Origin: Robiginitomaculum antarcticum DSM 21748
Lineage (GTDB): Bacteria; Pseudomonadota; Alphaproteobacteria; Caulobacterales; Maricaulaceae
Length of the DNA stretch: 64,000 nt
NCBI RefSeq assembly: GCF_000365025.1
Contig: NZ_KB823011.1
Location: 1,198,621 to 1,262,620, forward strand
Direction: 5' to 3'
The translations under genes were made by a program, and so were the position numbers. The notes beneath the pieces are model-generated. The model did no database searches. It saw nothing but the letters and a program-made list of their open reading frames with translations, and was not told where the DNA came from. This document shows, piece by piece, positions 7,501 to 18,432 of this stretch (its first letter is position 1; each line of letters opens with the position of its first letter).

Positions 7501-7947
7501 ATGAATATTTATACCCGATTGAAAAAAGACCATGAAAAGCAGCGTGAGCTTTGTAAAGAGCTGGCCAAAACGCAAAGCGGCTCAGAAAATCGTGCAAATT
7601 TATGGGAAGAATTGAAAGTCGAACTTGGCGCGCATGCGCTCGCCGAAGAACAGGTTTTTTATTCTGCTATGATGGAAAAACCTGACGGGACTGAAGAGGC
7701 CCGCCACAGCGTCGCTGAACATAAGGATATGACGGACCTTATTGAAGAGCTCGACGCGATGGATCAAAGCGCCGATATTTGGATGAAAAAATTTGAAAAA
7801 TTAAAACATGAAGTTATTCATCACGTCGATGAAGAAGAGGCCGATATCTTCCCCGTCGCCCGCAAAGTCATTAGCAAAGACGCCGCCGAGGATATGGCTC
7901 AAGACTTCGACAAACGTAAAGACGCTGAAGAAAAATCTGTCGCGTAA
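7501..7947 (+). CDS. Hemerythrin HHE cation-binding domain protein
   Basis: 148 residues, a single four-helix hemerythrin domain. Candidate iron ligands are the His of KKDHEKQRE, the His/Glu of AHALAEEQVFY, the His pair of HSVAEHKDM, and HEVIHHVDEEEADIF, in the order expected for DUF2249/HHE proteins. Such proteins bind a di-iron centre and sense or store oxygen, NO or iron. It is a monocistronic unit under an EcfG-type promoter, consistent with a role in oxidative or nitrosative stress. The physiological ligand is not determinable from sequence. Confidence 0.85.
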   Translation: MNIYTRLKKDHEKQRELCKELAKTQSGSENRANLWEELKVELGAHALAEEQVFYSAMMEKPDGTEEARHSVAEHKDMTDLIEELDAMDQSADIWMKKFEKLKHEVIHHVDEEEADIFPVARKVISKDAAEDMAQDFDKRKDAEEKSVA

Positions 7948-7959
7948 ACGCTTTAAAGA

Positions 7960-8766
7960 CTAAATAGCAGGTCGCCGGGATTTAAGCTCGGCGATTTTTT
8001 TTATGAACGGCTCAGCCCGGTCAAATTTGCCGTCTTTCCAGAAAATTTCGGTCATCGTGATGGCTTCGCCGTCAATGTGGATGTGGTTGAAGCTGGCGGC
8101 CCGGTCGCGCCGTCGTACGGACAGTGTTCCGGCGCCTATTGAGAGCACTTCTGTCGCATCCGGCTGTCTTTCAAGAAAGAACGGGACATGGATATGTCCG
8201 GTCAAAACGCCGTCTATATTGAGCTCGCTTAGACGTTTTAAGGCTTCAGGGCCGCGCTGCGTCTCTTTATCAAGCGGAGAGCTGGGCGGGTAAATAAAGG
8301 GATGATGGGCGATAAATAATTTTACGGTTTGCGGCGCAGTCGCCTGCATCACTTTAACCTTGTTTTCCATTTCATCCATGTCGACAACGCCTAACGACCA
8401 ATCGGTCTTAGCCTGTACGCCACGTGATGTATTAATCGGCATGATGCAGACATGCTGGTCGGTGTGATGAGGCTCGCTGAGCGGCGCGATATAGCGCTTA
8501 TACCGGCCGAAAGGATCAAATATACGCTGGAAAATCCCGAACATCGGCGTGTCGTGATTGCCCGGCGTTATAATTTTGGGTCCCGAGAGTGTGCGGATCC
8601 AGTCTCGCGCGGCGATAAATTCGTGCTTTTTTCCGTTCTGGGTAATATCGCCACATATGAGCGTTACGTCCGGTTTTAGTCCATCTACAGTGGCTTTAAC
8701 AGCCGCCATTGCGTCGCGATCCTCAACGCCGAAATGGATATCTGCAAACTGGATAATTGATGTCAT
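7960..8766 (-). CDS. Calcineurin-like metallophosphoesterase (class III cyclic-nucleotide phosphodiesterase-like)
   Basis: 268 residues with all five metallophosphoesterase motifs in order: DIHFGVEDRD, CGDITQNG, GNHDTP, AHHPFI and GHIHVPFF. The set is typical of the CpdA/IcpP subgroup, which hydrolyses cyclic nucleotides or other phosphodiesters with a bimetal centre. It is cytoplasmic, with no signal peptide. It starts 20 bases after the lipid kinase gene on the same strand, so the two form an operon. The pairing suggests phospholipid or phosphodiester turnover, but the true substrate is unknown. Confidence 0.87.
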   Translation of the reverse strand: MTSIIQFADIHFGVEDRDAMAAVKATVDGLKPDVTLICGDITQNGKKHEFIAARDWIRTLSGPKIITPGNHDTPMFGIFQRIFDPFGRYKRYIAPLSEPHHTDQHVCIMPINTSRGVQAKTDWSLGVVDMDEMENKVKVMQATAPQTVKLFIAHHPFIYPPSSPLDKETQRGPEALKRLSELNIDGVLTGHIHVPFFLERQPDATEVLSIGAGTLSVRRRDRAASFNHIHIDGEAITMTEIFWKDGKFDRAEPFIKKIAELKSRRPAI

Positions 8767-8786
8767 AAGTCTTCCGGGGCTTGAGT

Positions 8787-9677
8787 TTACATATCAGGGG
8801 CGAGCACCAATACGCCTTTGGGCTCCAGCGATATATCGATGTGACAATCCACCTCTTCGGCTTCACCATCAAGCAGAATGTTAAAATGCCCCTGTCCTGA
8901 AATCTTCACAGTCTTGACGCTTCCCACGCGAACATGTTCACTTTCGCGCCATCCTTTTAGCAAGGTTTTGGCGCCAATACCAATAATAGACGCAATGCTC
9001 ATTTGCGGAACGCTGGCCAGTTCAAATGCATCGGGCGCGGCGGCGCCTTCAGACATAGACGGACAGGTCAGCATCAATGTATTCGCGCCGCGTTCATAAC
9101 TGGTTCCGTCTACGGTATAGAAAAACGTCTTCCCCGATGTCACGGCCTCAATAACGTCAGGCACTTGCTTGACGGCGTCGACAACCTCGCCGTCACGTAA
9201 ATTTTCCCGCACATCGGCCATTTTAATCGGATCACCAATAATCAGGCCAACAAAGAAAACGTGGTCATTGACGCGGCCGGCGGGAAGCCAGCGCGGTTTC
9301 TCCTGCGCTAAAGCCAGCTCAAGCGCATCTTTCCACTCAACTGTCGTATAGAGCGCTTTGGGCAAGATGTTCATCGTACCGCCCGGCAGCGCAACGAGCG
9401 GAATGCCAATGTCGCGCGCTTTGATCGCGCCTGATTTACACGTCCCGTCCCCGCCAAAAACAATTAAAAGGTCAGTATTATCTTTCTTTATAGAGTCAAA
9501 CGCTGCGCCCAATTCTTCGGGTTCGCAATAATGCATCGCGATATTGCTGTAACCTTTTGAGTTGAGAATAGCTTCAAGCTCATCAGAAATGTCTGTTGCA
9601 CTACCGCCTGCTGCATTGATGATAACGCCTATCGCGCTATCCGCTGACAAGGTTTTGTGGGGTTTAGAATTGCTCAT
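8787..9677 (-). CDS. Diacylglycerol kinase catalytic-domain lipid kinase (DagK/YegS-like)
   Basis: 296 residues. The nucleotide-binding signature FGGDGTCKSG and the following PGGTMNILPK define the DAGK_cat fold. An N-terminal INAAGGSA and a C-terminal beta-sandwich ending ILLDGEAEEVDCHIDIS agree with YegS/DgkB-type kinases, which phosphorylate diacylglycerol, sphingosine or related lipids. It is the first gene of a two-gene minus-strand unit with the phosphoesterase. GGAG lies just before the ATG, and a one-mismatch EcfG promoter lies upstream. Together with cls nearby this suggests stress remodelling of membrane lipids. Confidence 0.87.
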   Translation of the reverse strand: MSNSKPHKTLSADSAIGVIINAAGGSATDISDELEAILNSKGYSNIAMHYCEPEELGAAFDSIKKDNTDLLIVFGGDGTCKSGAIKARDIGIPLVALPGGTMNILPKALYTTVEWKDALELALAQEKPRWLPAGRVNDHVFFVGLIIGDPIKMADVRENLRDGEVVDAVKQVPDVIEAVTSGKTFFYTVDGTSYERGANTLMLTCPSMSEGAAAPDAFELASVPQMSIASIIGIGAKTLLKGWRESEHVRVGSVKTVKISGQGHFNILLDGEAEEVDCHIDISLEPKGVLVLAPDM

Positions 9678-9701
9678 ATAATTTGGCTCCTTAACCGCAC
9701 C

Positions 9702-9726
9702 AACGCGCCGTTAACCAATAGGTTCA
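9702..9726 (-). promoter_or_regulatory. Near-consensus EcfG-type promoter for the lipid kinase operon
   Basis: Minus-strand TGAAC (9726-9722), a 16-base spacer and CGTT (9705-9702), 25 bases before the start codon. One mismatch in the -35. The remainder of the 209-base gap to 9887 holds two small hairpins (9733-9748 and 9834-9849) and AT-rich sequence. Confidence 0.45.
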
Positions 9727-9886
9727 TTTATCGCTATGCCGATAGCGCATAAGGGGTTAAGTAGCAGGTGGGAAGGCCTGTTTAACAGGTGAAAAACGGC
9801 GTGGAATTTCAAAATTTTATTAAAATTTTTGTAAAGCCTACACAGGCTTATGTAACAATTATTGTTCCTATCACGGTAAACACTGC

Positions 9887-10258
9887 ATGACTGCGTCCGC
9901 GCTCTTGGACGGGCATGTTATGACTGTAGAAGATAATATTATTATCTCACTGGACACCGAGGAAATGATGCGCACGCTCGGGGCCAGCCGGGTGAGTGCT
10001 GTAGCAACTGTTGACGAAGCAATGGCCACTATGGAAGCGTCCGCGCTTACCTTTGCCCTGTTGGACATCAACTTAGGAACAGATACGAGCGAGTCGATCG
10101 CCCGTAAATTATCAGACTGCAATATCCCCTTTGCATTTGCGACCGGGTATGGACGGCACGCTGAAATACTCGCGCTTTTTCCAGACGCTCCAATTGTCCA
10201 AAAACCCTACGGTATTGAAAGCATAAAAGCAGCGATAGAGAAGCTTTTAATTGCATAA
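9887..10258 (+). CDS. Stand-alone receiver-domain response regulator
   Basis: 123 residues forming one CheY-like domain with no output domain. The acidic pocket is in MTVEDNIIISLD, the phospho-acceptor in LLDINLGTD, the conserved Thr in FATGYGRH, and the Lys in VQKPYG. It may start at the second Met (9920), which gives a more usual N-terminus. Single-domain receivers of this LDINLG type commonly accept phosphate from HWE/HisKA_2 kinases and tune the PhyR pathway. Its place at the edge of the stress island fits that role, but the partner is inferred. Confidence 0.85.
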   Translation: MTASALLDGHVMTVEDNIIISLDTEEMMRTLGASRVSAVATVDEAMATMEASALTFALLDINLGTDTSESIARKLSDCNIPFAFATGYGRHAEILALFPDAPIVQKPYGIESIKAAIEKLLIA

Positions 10259-10320
10259 CATACGATAATACGGCGGCGATTACGGCTTGCCATGTTCGCG
10301 TAATGTTCTAATTAGCCATT

Positions 10321-11571
10321 ATGGCAAAACGTACTTTAATCAACAAACTCGCTATCCTTGCGGATGCGGCAAAATATGACGCATCCTGCGCGTCCTCCGG
10401 CACATCGACGCGCAATTCTCTGGGTAAGGATGGCGGTCTTGGCAGCACGGAAGGTATGGGCATTTGTCATGCTTATGCGCCGGACGGGCGGTGTATCTCC
10501 CTGCTCAAAGTTTTGCTGACCAATTTTTGTATTTTCGACTGCCGCTACTGTATTAACCGCGCAAGTTCAAACGTCGAGCGCGCGCGGTTCACACCGGCTG
10601 AGCTGGTTCAGATCACGCTGGATTTTTATAAACGCAATTATATTGAAGGCCTGTTTCTGTCCTCCGGTATCATCCGCAATGCCGATTATACGATGGAGCA
10701 AATGATTGAAGTCGCGCGTGCTCTGCGTGAAGATCACGGTTTCCGGGGCTATATCCACCTTAAATCCATTCCCGAGGCTGATCCGCTTTTAATCCGGCGC
10801 GCAGGAGAGCTGGCGGACCGCCTGTCAATTAATGTCGAACTTCCGCGCGAGGAAAGCCTGCAAAGCTATGCGCCGGAAAAATCGGGGCAGGTCATCCGCA
10901 AAGCCATGGCCGATGTCCGCCTGTCTATTGAGGATGCCAAAGACGCGCGCAGTAGCCGGATTTTGAAAAAGGCCACGCCGCCCAAATTCGCGCCCGGCGG
11001 ACAGAGCACACAGATGATTGTCGGCGCGGATGACAGTAATGACGCCGCCATTTTGGATACGTCAACGAAATTATATTCCGGCTATAAATTACGGCGGGTC
11101 TATTATTCTGCCTATAGCCCGATTCCGGATGCCAGCTCTGATTTGCCGCCCGTCAAGCCGCCGCTGATGCGTGAACACCGCCTTTATCAAGCCGATTGGC
11201 TGCTGCGGTTTTATGGTTTTGAGACCGGTGAGATTCTTGCCAATGCACCGGACGGCATGCTTGATCTTGAAATCGATCCCAAATTGTCATGGGCGCTGTC
11301 CAACCGCGACTGGTTCCCGGTCGATATTAATAAAGCCAGCAAAACGCTTTTGCTGCGCGTGCCGGGCCTCGGGACAACATCGGTTAAGCGCATTCTATCT
11401 GCGCGGCGGCAAACCCGTCTTGGTCTGGACGATTTATCCAAACTCACCACTTCGGTGAAAAAAGTTCTGCCCTTTATCATTACGCGGGACTGGACGCCCG
11501 GCGCGCTGACGGATGCGCAAAATTTGCGCGAAAGATTTGCACCGCCGCCCCGGCAATTGGTGCTTTTGTGA
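10321..11571 (+). CDS. Radical SAM protein of the UDG-linked type (putative DNA modification/repair)
   Basis: 416 residues. The radical SAM cluster motif NFCIFDCRYCINR places C70, C74 and C77 in the CX3CX2C pattern. Distal motifs include the RLSINVELPREESL stretch and a C-terminal helix-hairpin-helix region (DINKASKTLLLRVPGLGT, then SVKRIL), a DNA-binding element. This combination is the 'rSAM linked to UDG' family, nearly always next to a UdgX-like gene, as here. The stop codon overlaps the GTG start of the next gene by four bases. The biochemical reaction is unknown. A nucleic-acid substrate is inferred from the HhH motif and partner. Confidence 0.9.
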   Translation: MAKRTLINKLAILADAAKYDASCASSGTSTRNSLGKDGGLGSTEGMGICHAYAPDGRCISLLKVLLTNFCIFDCRYCINRASSNVERARFTPAELVQITLDFYKRNYIEGLFLSSGIIRNADYTMEQMIEVARALREDHGFRGYIHLKSIPEADPLLIRRAGELADRLSINVELPREESLQSYAPEKSGQVIRKAMADVRLSIEDAKDARSSRILKKATPPKFAPGGQSTQMIVGADDSNDAAILDTSTKLYSGYKLRRVYYSAYSPIPDASSDLPPVKPPLMREHRLYQADWLLRFYGFETGEILANAPDGMLDLEIDPKLSWALSNRDWFPVDINKASKTLLLRVPGLGTTSVKRILSARRQTRLGLDDLSKLTTSVKKVLPFIITRDWTPGALTDAQNLRERFAPPPRQLVLL

Positions 11572-13040
11572 TATATTGCGCCGCGCTGTCCTCGCATACG
11601 GATTTTACAGCATGGCAGGACTCGGCGCGGGCTTTATGCGCGGCCCGCACTGCGCCGGAGGCTATCTCATGGCGCGGGCCGGATGATCCGGTGTCATTGT
11701 TCGAAGATATGGGCCTGCCGCTTGCGCAGTGTCCTGCGCCAACACGTGAAGTCAAAGCGCCGAAAGCTTTTATTGAGATGGCGCGGCGCGTCATATGCCA
11801 CCGCGATCCGGAGCGCTTTTCGCGATTGTACCGTATATTATACCGGCTGCAGGATAATCCGGCCTTGATAAAAAATCAGGTCGATACAGACATTATCTGG
11901 CTGTCTGAATGTGACAAAGCGATCCGGCGTGACCGCCATAAAATGCATGCCTTTATCCGCTTTCGAAAAATTGCGGAGAGTGGCGCAGCCCGGGAACAAT
12001 TCGCGGCGTGGTTTGAGCCGACACATAGAATTATCACGCTCGGCGCGCCCTTTTTCATGCGCCGCTTTGCGCATATGGATTGGGCGATTTTTACACCTGA
12101 CGGCTCTGCCTATTGGGACGGGTTGGACCTCACTTACGGGGCCGGAGCCAATCGGGACGCGGTGCCATCTGAAGACGCTGTCGAAGAGCAGTGGAAAACT
12201 TACTTTGCCTCCATTTTCAATCCGGCGCGGCTTAAGATCGGCGCGATGCAGGCCGAAATGCCTAAAAAATATTGGAAGAATCTGCCTGAAGCCGCGCTTA
12301 TTCCGGACCTGATTGCGGGCGCGCAAAGACGCAGCCGCGCCATGCATCACAGCTTGGGCGCGCCCAACCCTCTGGCGCGAACGCTTAAGGCGCGTGAGGG
12401 TGTTACCGGGCCTGTCACGGCGCCTCAAACCTTGCCACAGCTTGGCGAGGCCCTGCAAGGCTGTACGCGCTGCCCGCTTTACCGCGACGCCTCACAGCCC
12501 GTTTGCGGCGTAGGCCCCGCGCGCGCTGATTTGATGATTGTCGGCGAACAGCCCGGTGACGCCGAAGACGTAGCGGGCAAACCCTTTATCGGCCCGGCGG
12601 GGCAGGTCCTGGACGCCGCGTTGGGCGCTGCCGGAATTGACCGCGCGCACAGCTATATGACTAATGCCGTGAAACATTTTAAATACGAAGTTAAAGGAGG
12701 CAAGCGCGTTCATAGAAGCCCGGATAACGGTGATATTGATCACTGCCGGTGGTGGCTGGATACAGAACGCAAAATTGTCAAACCCAAAGTCATTCTGGCC
12801 TTGGGGAATTCTGCGCTGCGCGGCCTGACAGGCAAAAGCCTAAAGGTCAGTGCGTATCGCGGGCAGACCTTACCGGCCCGTGACGGCAGCGTGATTATCC
12901 CGACATTTCATCCGGCCTATCTTCTTCGACTTCCCAATAGGGATGATGCTCAAAAAGCGAGCCGCGACTTTCATCAGGATTTCAAATTTGCCGCCTCGTC
13001 ATTGCAGGCCGCGCAGGTTAAAGCTGAGCTTCAGATTTAA
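11568..13040 (+). CDS. DUF4130 - UdgX uracil-DNA-binding fusion protein
   Basis: 490 residues starting at GTG, in a GTGA overlap with the radical SAM gene. Residues about 1-250 are the DUF4130 (UDG-linked) domain. About 285-480 form a family-4-like uracil-DNA glycosylase fold with Fe-S cysteines C299 and C302 (QGCTRCPLY), the UdgX-type catalytic stretch GEQPGDAED (from 326) and the later motif PTFHPAYLLR. The extra loop GGKRVHRSP contains His382, equivalent to the UdgX histidine known to form a covalent bond with uracil-DNA. So the protein probably traps uracil in DNA and does not simply excise it. The fused form is a known architecture. Confidence 0.9.
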   Translation: MIYCAALSSHTDFTAWQDSARALCAARTAPEAISWRGPDDPVSLFEDMGLPLAQCPAPTREVKAPKAFIEMARRVICHRDPERFSRLYRILYRLQDNPALIKNQVDTDIIWLSECDKAIRRDRHKMHAFIRFRKIAESGAAREQFAAWFEPTHRIITLGAPFFMRRFAHMDWAIFTPDGSAYWDGLDLTYGAGANRDAVPSEDAVEEQWKTYFASIFNPARLKIGAMQAEMPKKYWKNLPEAALIPDLIAGAQRRSRAMHHSLGAPNPLARTLKAREGVTGPVTAPQTLPQLGEALQGCTRCPLYRDASQPVCGVGPARADLMIVGEQPGDAEDVAGKPFIGPAGQVLDAALGAAGIDRAHSYMTNAVKHFKYEVKGGKRVHRSPDNGDIDHCRWWLDTERKIVKPKVILALGNSALRGLTGKSLKVSAYRGQTLPARDGSVIIPTFHPAYLLRLPNRDDAQKASRDFHQDFKFAASSLQAAQVKAELQI

Positions 13041-14678
<1,638 letters not shown>

Positions 14679-14780
14679 TCTAAACCCTAACCTTCATTTG
14701 GATATGTTCAATTATCGTGTACAACACCCTAAAATTCAAAGATGACGTCGCAGTCGGCCATCTTGAAAATGGGGATAATC

Positions 14781-17003
14781 ATGACACTTACACATTTAAA
14801 ACTCACATGGATCGCAGGTGCGGCATTTATGATGGCGGCGTGCAATGTTGATGCGCAGCAGCCTGTGCAACCCGGTATTGCGCTCAATACGACACAGACG
14901 GATATAGATATGAGCCGGATTAAGGCGATAGACATAGCTGCGCCAAAAGCGCCGCAAAAAGACAGCGCCCGCGATTATCACGGCCAAAACTTGGCCGATA
15001 AGTATTTCTGGATGAAAGATCCCGATTATCCGACAGTGGATGATGAAGATGTCCTAAATTATCTCAATGAAGAAAATGCCTATTACCAGACATTTTTGAA
15101 ACCGCATACGTCGCTTGTCGATACACTTTTCGAAGAGTTTAAGGGCCGCACGGATGAGACGGAAGAATCTGTGCCTTATATTAAAAACGGCTATGAATAT
15201 CGCTGGTATTTCGAGGAAGGTGCAGAATACCGCACCCGCGCGCGCAAAGACCTGGCGACAGGCGACGAGACCGTATTCATGGACGAGACGGCGCTGGCTG
15301 AGGGTCACGACTATTTCGTGATTGGCGGCTGGACGATCAGTCCGGATAACCGCTATCTGGCTTATTCTTATGATACGGCCGGAGACGAGCGCTATCAGGT
15401 CAAGGTCCGGGACTTAACAACCGGAGACTATCTGCCGGACGTCTTGAGTGATGTTCAGGGCAATGTCGAATTTGCCGCGGATAGCGCAACCCTGGTCTAT
15501 GCGCTTTTAGAAAAAGAGCGCTGGCACGCTAAGAACATCAAAACCCACACGCTCGGGACGCCGCAAAGTGAGGACGGGACATTATATACCGAAGACGATG
15601 ACGGCTTTTTTATCGGGTTCGGCCTCACCAGCTCGAATAAGTATTTTATTATCGTCTCCAATCAGGGTGAAATACAGGAGTCTTATGTTATTGCGGCTGA
15701 TCTGTCCGGAGAGCTGACTCAGATTGCCCCGCGTGCGGCAGGCTTCACCCAGACTATTGATCACGCGGACGGATATTTTTATATTCTGGCCAATGATACG
15801 CATCCTAATTCGCGTCTGGTTCGCGTTGCTGACAGCGCTCCCGCCATGGAAAATTGGACGACATTACGGGCAGGCTCTGACGATGTATATTTGATGAACC
15901 TTCAAACTTTCGCCGATGAAATAGTCTTAAAGTCACGTAAAAACGGCTATGAGACAGTGGAGCTTATAGGTTACCCTGACGCGGACAGCACAAAACTTAA
16001 AAGCCATTCCGTCAAATTTCCCGAGGTGATATTTACAGCCTCTATCGGCGTCAATCCTGAATTTGACCAAGACAAAATTCGCCTCAATTACGAGTCTATG
16101 GTTACGCCGTCGACAGTGTTTGATTATGATCCTGAGTCTAAAACACTGGAGACCCGCAAGGTTCAAAATATCCCGTCAGGATATGACAAATCACAATACC
16201 AGACCGAGCGCCTGATGATCCCCGCGCGCGATGGAACGCTGATCCCGGTCTCGATTGTTTCTAAAAAAGGCTTCAAGAAAGACCGCAGCCACCCGATGTG
16301 GCTCTATGGTTATGGCGCTTATTCCGCGACTATCACGCCGCGCTTTTCAACCTTGCGTTTGTCAGCGCTTGACCGCGGCTTTTCCTATGCCATCGCCCAT
16401 GTGCGCGGCGGCTCTATGATGGGATATGATTGGTATTTGGACGGTAAACTCACCAAGCGGACCAATACGTTTAACGATTTTGTCGATGTCGCGGAAGGTC
16501 TCGTTGAACGCGGCTATGTTCAGGCGGGCAATATTTCAGCCTCGGGCCGAAGCGCCGGCGGAGAGCTTATGGGCGCGGCGACTATACAGGCGCCGGATAT
16601 GTGGCGCTCGGTTAATCTGGGCGTGCCATTTGTCGACGTTCTCAACACCATGCTGGATGAGACCCTGCCGCTCACCCCGCCTGAGTGGAAAGAATGGGGC
16701 AATCCGATTACGGACGCGGCTGCTTATGATTTGATTAAATCCTATTCGCCTTATGATAATATTGAGGCGCGCGATTATCCGCCTATGTTTGTTTCCGGCG
16801 GCCTGAACGATCCGCGCGTCACCTATTGGGAGCCGGCCAAATGGACCGCTAAAATGCGCGAGATGAAGACAGATGATAACCTGCTTGTCATGCGCATTAA
16901 TATGGGCGCAGGCCATTTTGCAAATTCAGGCCGGTATGGCCGCTTGCGCGATTATGCCGAAGAATATGCATTTATGCTTCTGGCTCACGGGATCGAGGAA
17001 TAG
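14781..17003 (+). CDS. Lipoprotein S9A oligopeptidase (oligopeptidase B-like)
   Basis: 740 residues. The signal sequence MTLTHLKLTWIAGAAFMMAA is followed by a lipobox cysteine. A seven-bladed propeller covers about 70-440 and the alpha/beta-hydrolase domain the rest. The catalytic triad is visible: Ser591 in SGRSAGGELM, Asp677 in GGLNDPRV and His712 in GAGHFANSG. Oligopeptidase B enzymes cut short peptides after basic residues. The lipoprotein signal puts this one in the periplasm or on a membrane. The ATG at 14781 is preferred to an in-frame ATG at 14742 because it follows GGGGA and gives a normal signal peptide. Confidence 0.9.
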   Translation: MTLTHLKLTWIAGAAFMMAACNVDAQQPVQPGIALNTTQTDIDMSRIKAIDIAAPKAPQKDSARDYHGQNLADKYFWMKDPDYPTVDDEDVLNYLNEENAYYQTFLKPHTSLVDTLFEEFKGRTDETEESVPYIKNGYEYRWYFEEGAEYRTRARKDLATGDETVFMDETALAEGHDYFVIGGWTISPDNRYLAYSYDTAGDERYQVKVRDLTTGDYLPDVLSDVQGNVEFAADSATLVYALLEKERWHAKNIKTHTLGTPQSEDGTLYTEDDDGFFIGFGLTSSNKYFIIVSNQGEIQESYVIAADLSGELTQIAPRAAGFTQTIDHADGYFYILANDTHPNSRLVRVADSAPAMENWTTLRAGSDDVYLMNLQTFADEIVLKSRKNGYETVELIGYPDADSTKLKSHSVKFPEVIFTASIGVNPEFDQDKIRLNYESMVTPSTVFDYDPESKTLETRKVQNIPSGYDKSQYQTERLMIPARDGTLIPVSIVSKKGFKKDRSHPMWLYGYGAYSATITPRFSTLRLSALDRGFSYAIAHVRGGSMMGYDWYLDGKLTKRTNTFNDFVDVAEGLVERGYVQAGNISASGRSAGGELMGAATIQAPDMWRSVNLGVPFVDVLNTMLDETLPLTPPEWKEWGNPITDAAAYDLIKSYSPYDNIEARDYPPMFVSGGLNDPRVTYWEPAKWTAKMREMKTDDNLLVMRINMGAGHFANSGRYGRLRDYAEEYAFMLLAHGIEE

Positions 17004-17015
17004 AAATAAAACTTC

Positions 17016-17038
17016 AGGCCTGCGCCCCGCGCGGGCCT
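17016..17038. terminator. Hairpin between convergent genes
   Basis: AGGCCTGCGC / GCGCGGGCCT with a three-base loop lies between the peptidase stop (17003) and the kinase stop (17048). It has a GC-rich stem with one G-T pair. The flanks are A/T-rich but lack a long T run, so it is a probable but weaker terminator. Confidence 0.5.
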
Positions 17039-17047
17039 AAATTTATA

Positions 17048-18196
17048 TTAGATAGGGAAGCGAAGTTTAAAACACGATCCATTGGGCGTCGGGGCATATG
17101 TTATGGTGCCGTCAAGCGCATCAGCGCTTTGTTTGACCATATAAAGACCTAATCCAGAGCCTTGTTCGGACATGTGGTGGAACCGTTCGAACATACCAAA
17201 AATACGGTCGTGATAGGGTTTGCCAATGCCCAGCCCATTATCTGTGACTGAAAATACAAGATTTTCGTTTTCTATATAGGCTGCGATTATAATCAACGGA
17301 GTATGCTCGGTTGGGTCTCGAAATTTGAGGGAATTAGAAATCAAATTATTCACGATCAGCGCAAAGTGATTTTTCTTTATCCGCACTGTTCCGGTAATCC
17401 TTATATCTTTGCGAATATGAATATTTGTAATATTGGTTACGCCACCCAGAAAAGACAAAGTGTCGTTCACCACCTTTTCGACGCTGACCAGGCGAAGATT
17501 TTCACTGGTGATCTTCATAGAATTAAGCGACATAATATCAGTCGCTAATTTATGAAGCTTTTTTAAAGATTTTGCGACACCGCGGCTTATGTCAGCAACC
17601 TCGTCATAGCGTTTATATTTTATATCCTCCTCAAGATACTCCAACATATTGATTGAAGAATTAAGCGGCGACCTAAAATCATGTGAAATCTGATATGATA
17701 AGCGCTGTAGCTCATTATTAGCCTGAATAAGGCTTTCGCTGGTTTTTTTAGCCTCAGTCACATCTACAATTTGAGAGAGAAAGTATTTCGGCTTGCTATT
17801 TTCGTCACGCACTACTGATACGGTCTGGAGTGTCCAAATTGCTCTTTTATCTTTATGAAAATATCGCTTTTCCATCGTATAGGTTTGGATGTCAGCGGTG
17901 ATAAGCTGCTTGATATTATTCATATCCGCTGTGAGGTCGTCGGGATGTGAAATGTCTTGAAACGTAACGCTTAAAAGTTCGGACTCAGAATAGCCAATAA
18001 TATCGCAAAGCGCTTGATTGACTTTTAGCCACTGACCGGATGGATTGAGCAGCGCCATGCCAATAGCGGAATGCTCCATGGCAAGACGGAACATGTCTTG
18101 ATCCGCAAGTGAGCTTTCTAGGTTATCGTGTTCGCTGACATTCTGCGTATCTTTAAATTCCGTAAAGTTAGCTATATTTCCACTTCCATCATCCAT
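17048..18196 (-). CDS. PAS-domain soluble sensor histidine kinase
   Basis: 382 residues. A PAS domain with PAC tail lies at about 35-155 (MALLNPSGQWLKVNQALCDI, then IGYSESEL). HisKA follows, with QISHDFRSPLNS and His172, and a HATPase with the N-box VNNLISNSLKF and G-boxes DNGLGIG and GSGLGLYMVKQSADA. No membrane helices, so it senses inside the cell. The ATG at 18196 is chosen because GGAGG precedes it. A GTG 36 bases upstream would run through that site. No response regulator is adjacent, so its partner is unknown. The 236 bases to the next gene hold only AT-rich sequence with no recognised element. Confidence 0.9.
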   Translation of the reverse strand: MDDGSGNIANFTEFKDTQNVSEHDNLESSLADQDMFRLAMEHSAIGMALLNPSGQWLKVNQALCDIIGYSESELLSVTFQDISHPDDLTADMNNIKQLITADIQTYTMEKRYFHKDKRAIWTLQTVSVVRDENSKPKYFLSQIVDVTEAKKTSESLIQANNELQRLSYQISHDFRSPLNSSINMLEYLEEDIKYKRYDEVADISRGVAKSLKKLHKLATDIMSLNSMKITSENLRLVSVEKVVNDTLSFLGGVTNITNIHIRKDIRITGTVRIKKNHFALIVNNLISNSLKFRDPTEHTPLIIIAAYIENENLVFSVTDNGLGIGKPYHDRIFGMFERFHHMSEQGSGLGLYMVKQSADALDGTITYAPTPNGSCFKLRFPI

Positions 18197-18432
18197 CTTA
18201 TTTGGACCTCCAAGGAAACAAATATAGGTCACAAAGCTAATTATTTACTTACAGGGTTAGTTAATATTATATTTCATAAGAGAAAACTCAGCCGTAATAC
18301 GCAAATTTCGCTCTTTTGTTATAAAGACCCCTGCGCCCGCCCGGCGCGTTCAAATCGGTCATTATCCGCAAAATTGATATATGCCCGTCTTTGAATCATA
18401 ATCTGCGCTAGGATAATATCGCAGGAGGACAT

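Noticed and set aside
9852-9877. GTAAC/GTTCC sequence before the lone receiver gene as another EcfG promoter
   Set aside because: Neither strand has a CGTT-like -10 at 16-17 bases; only CGGT on the plus strand, which is too weak.
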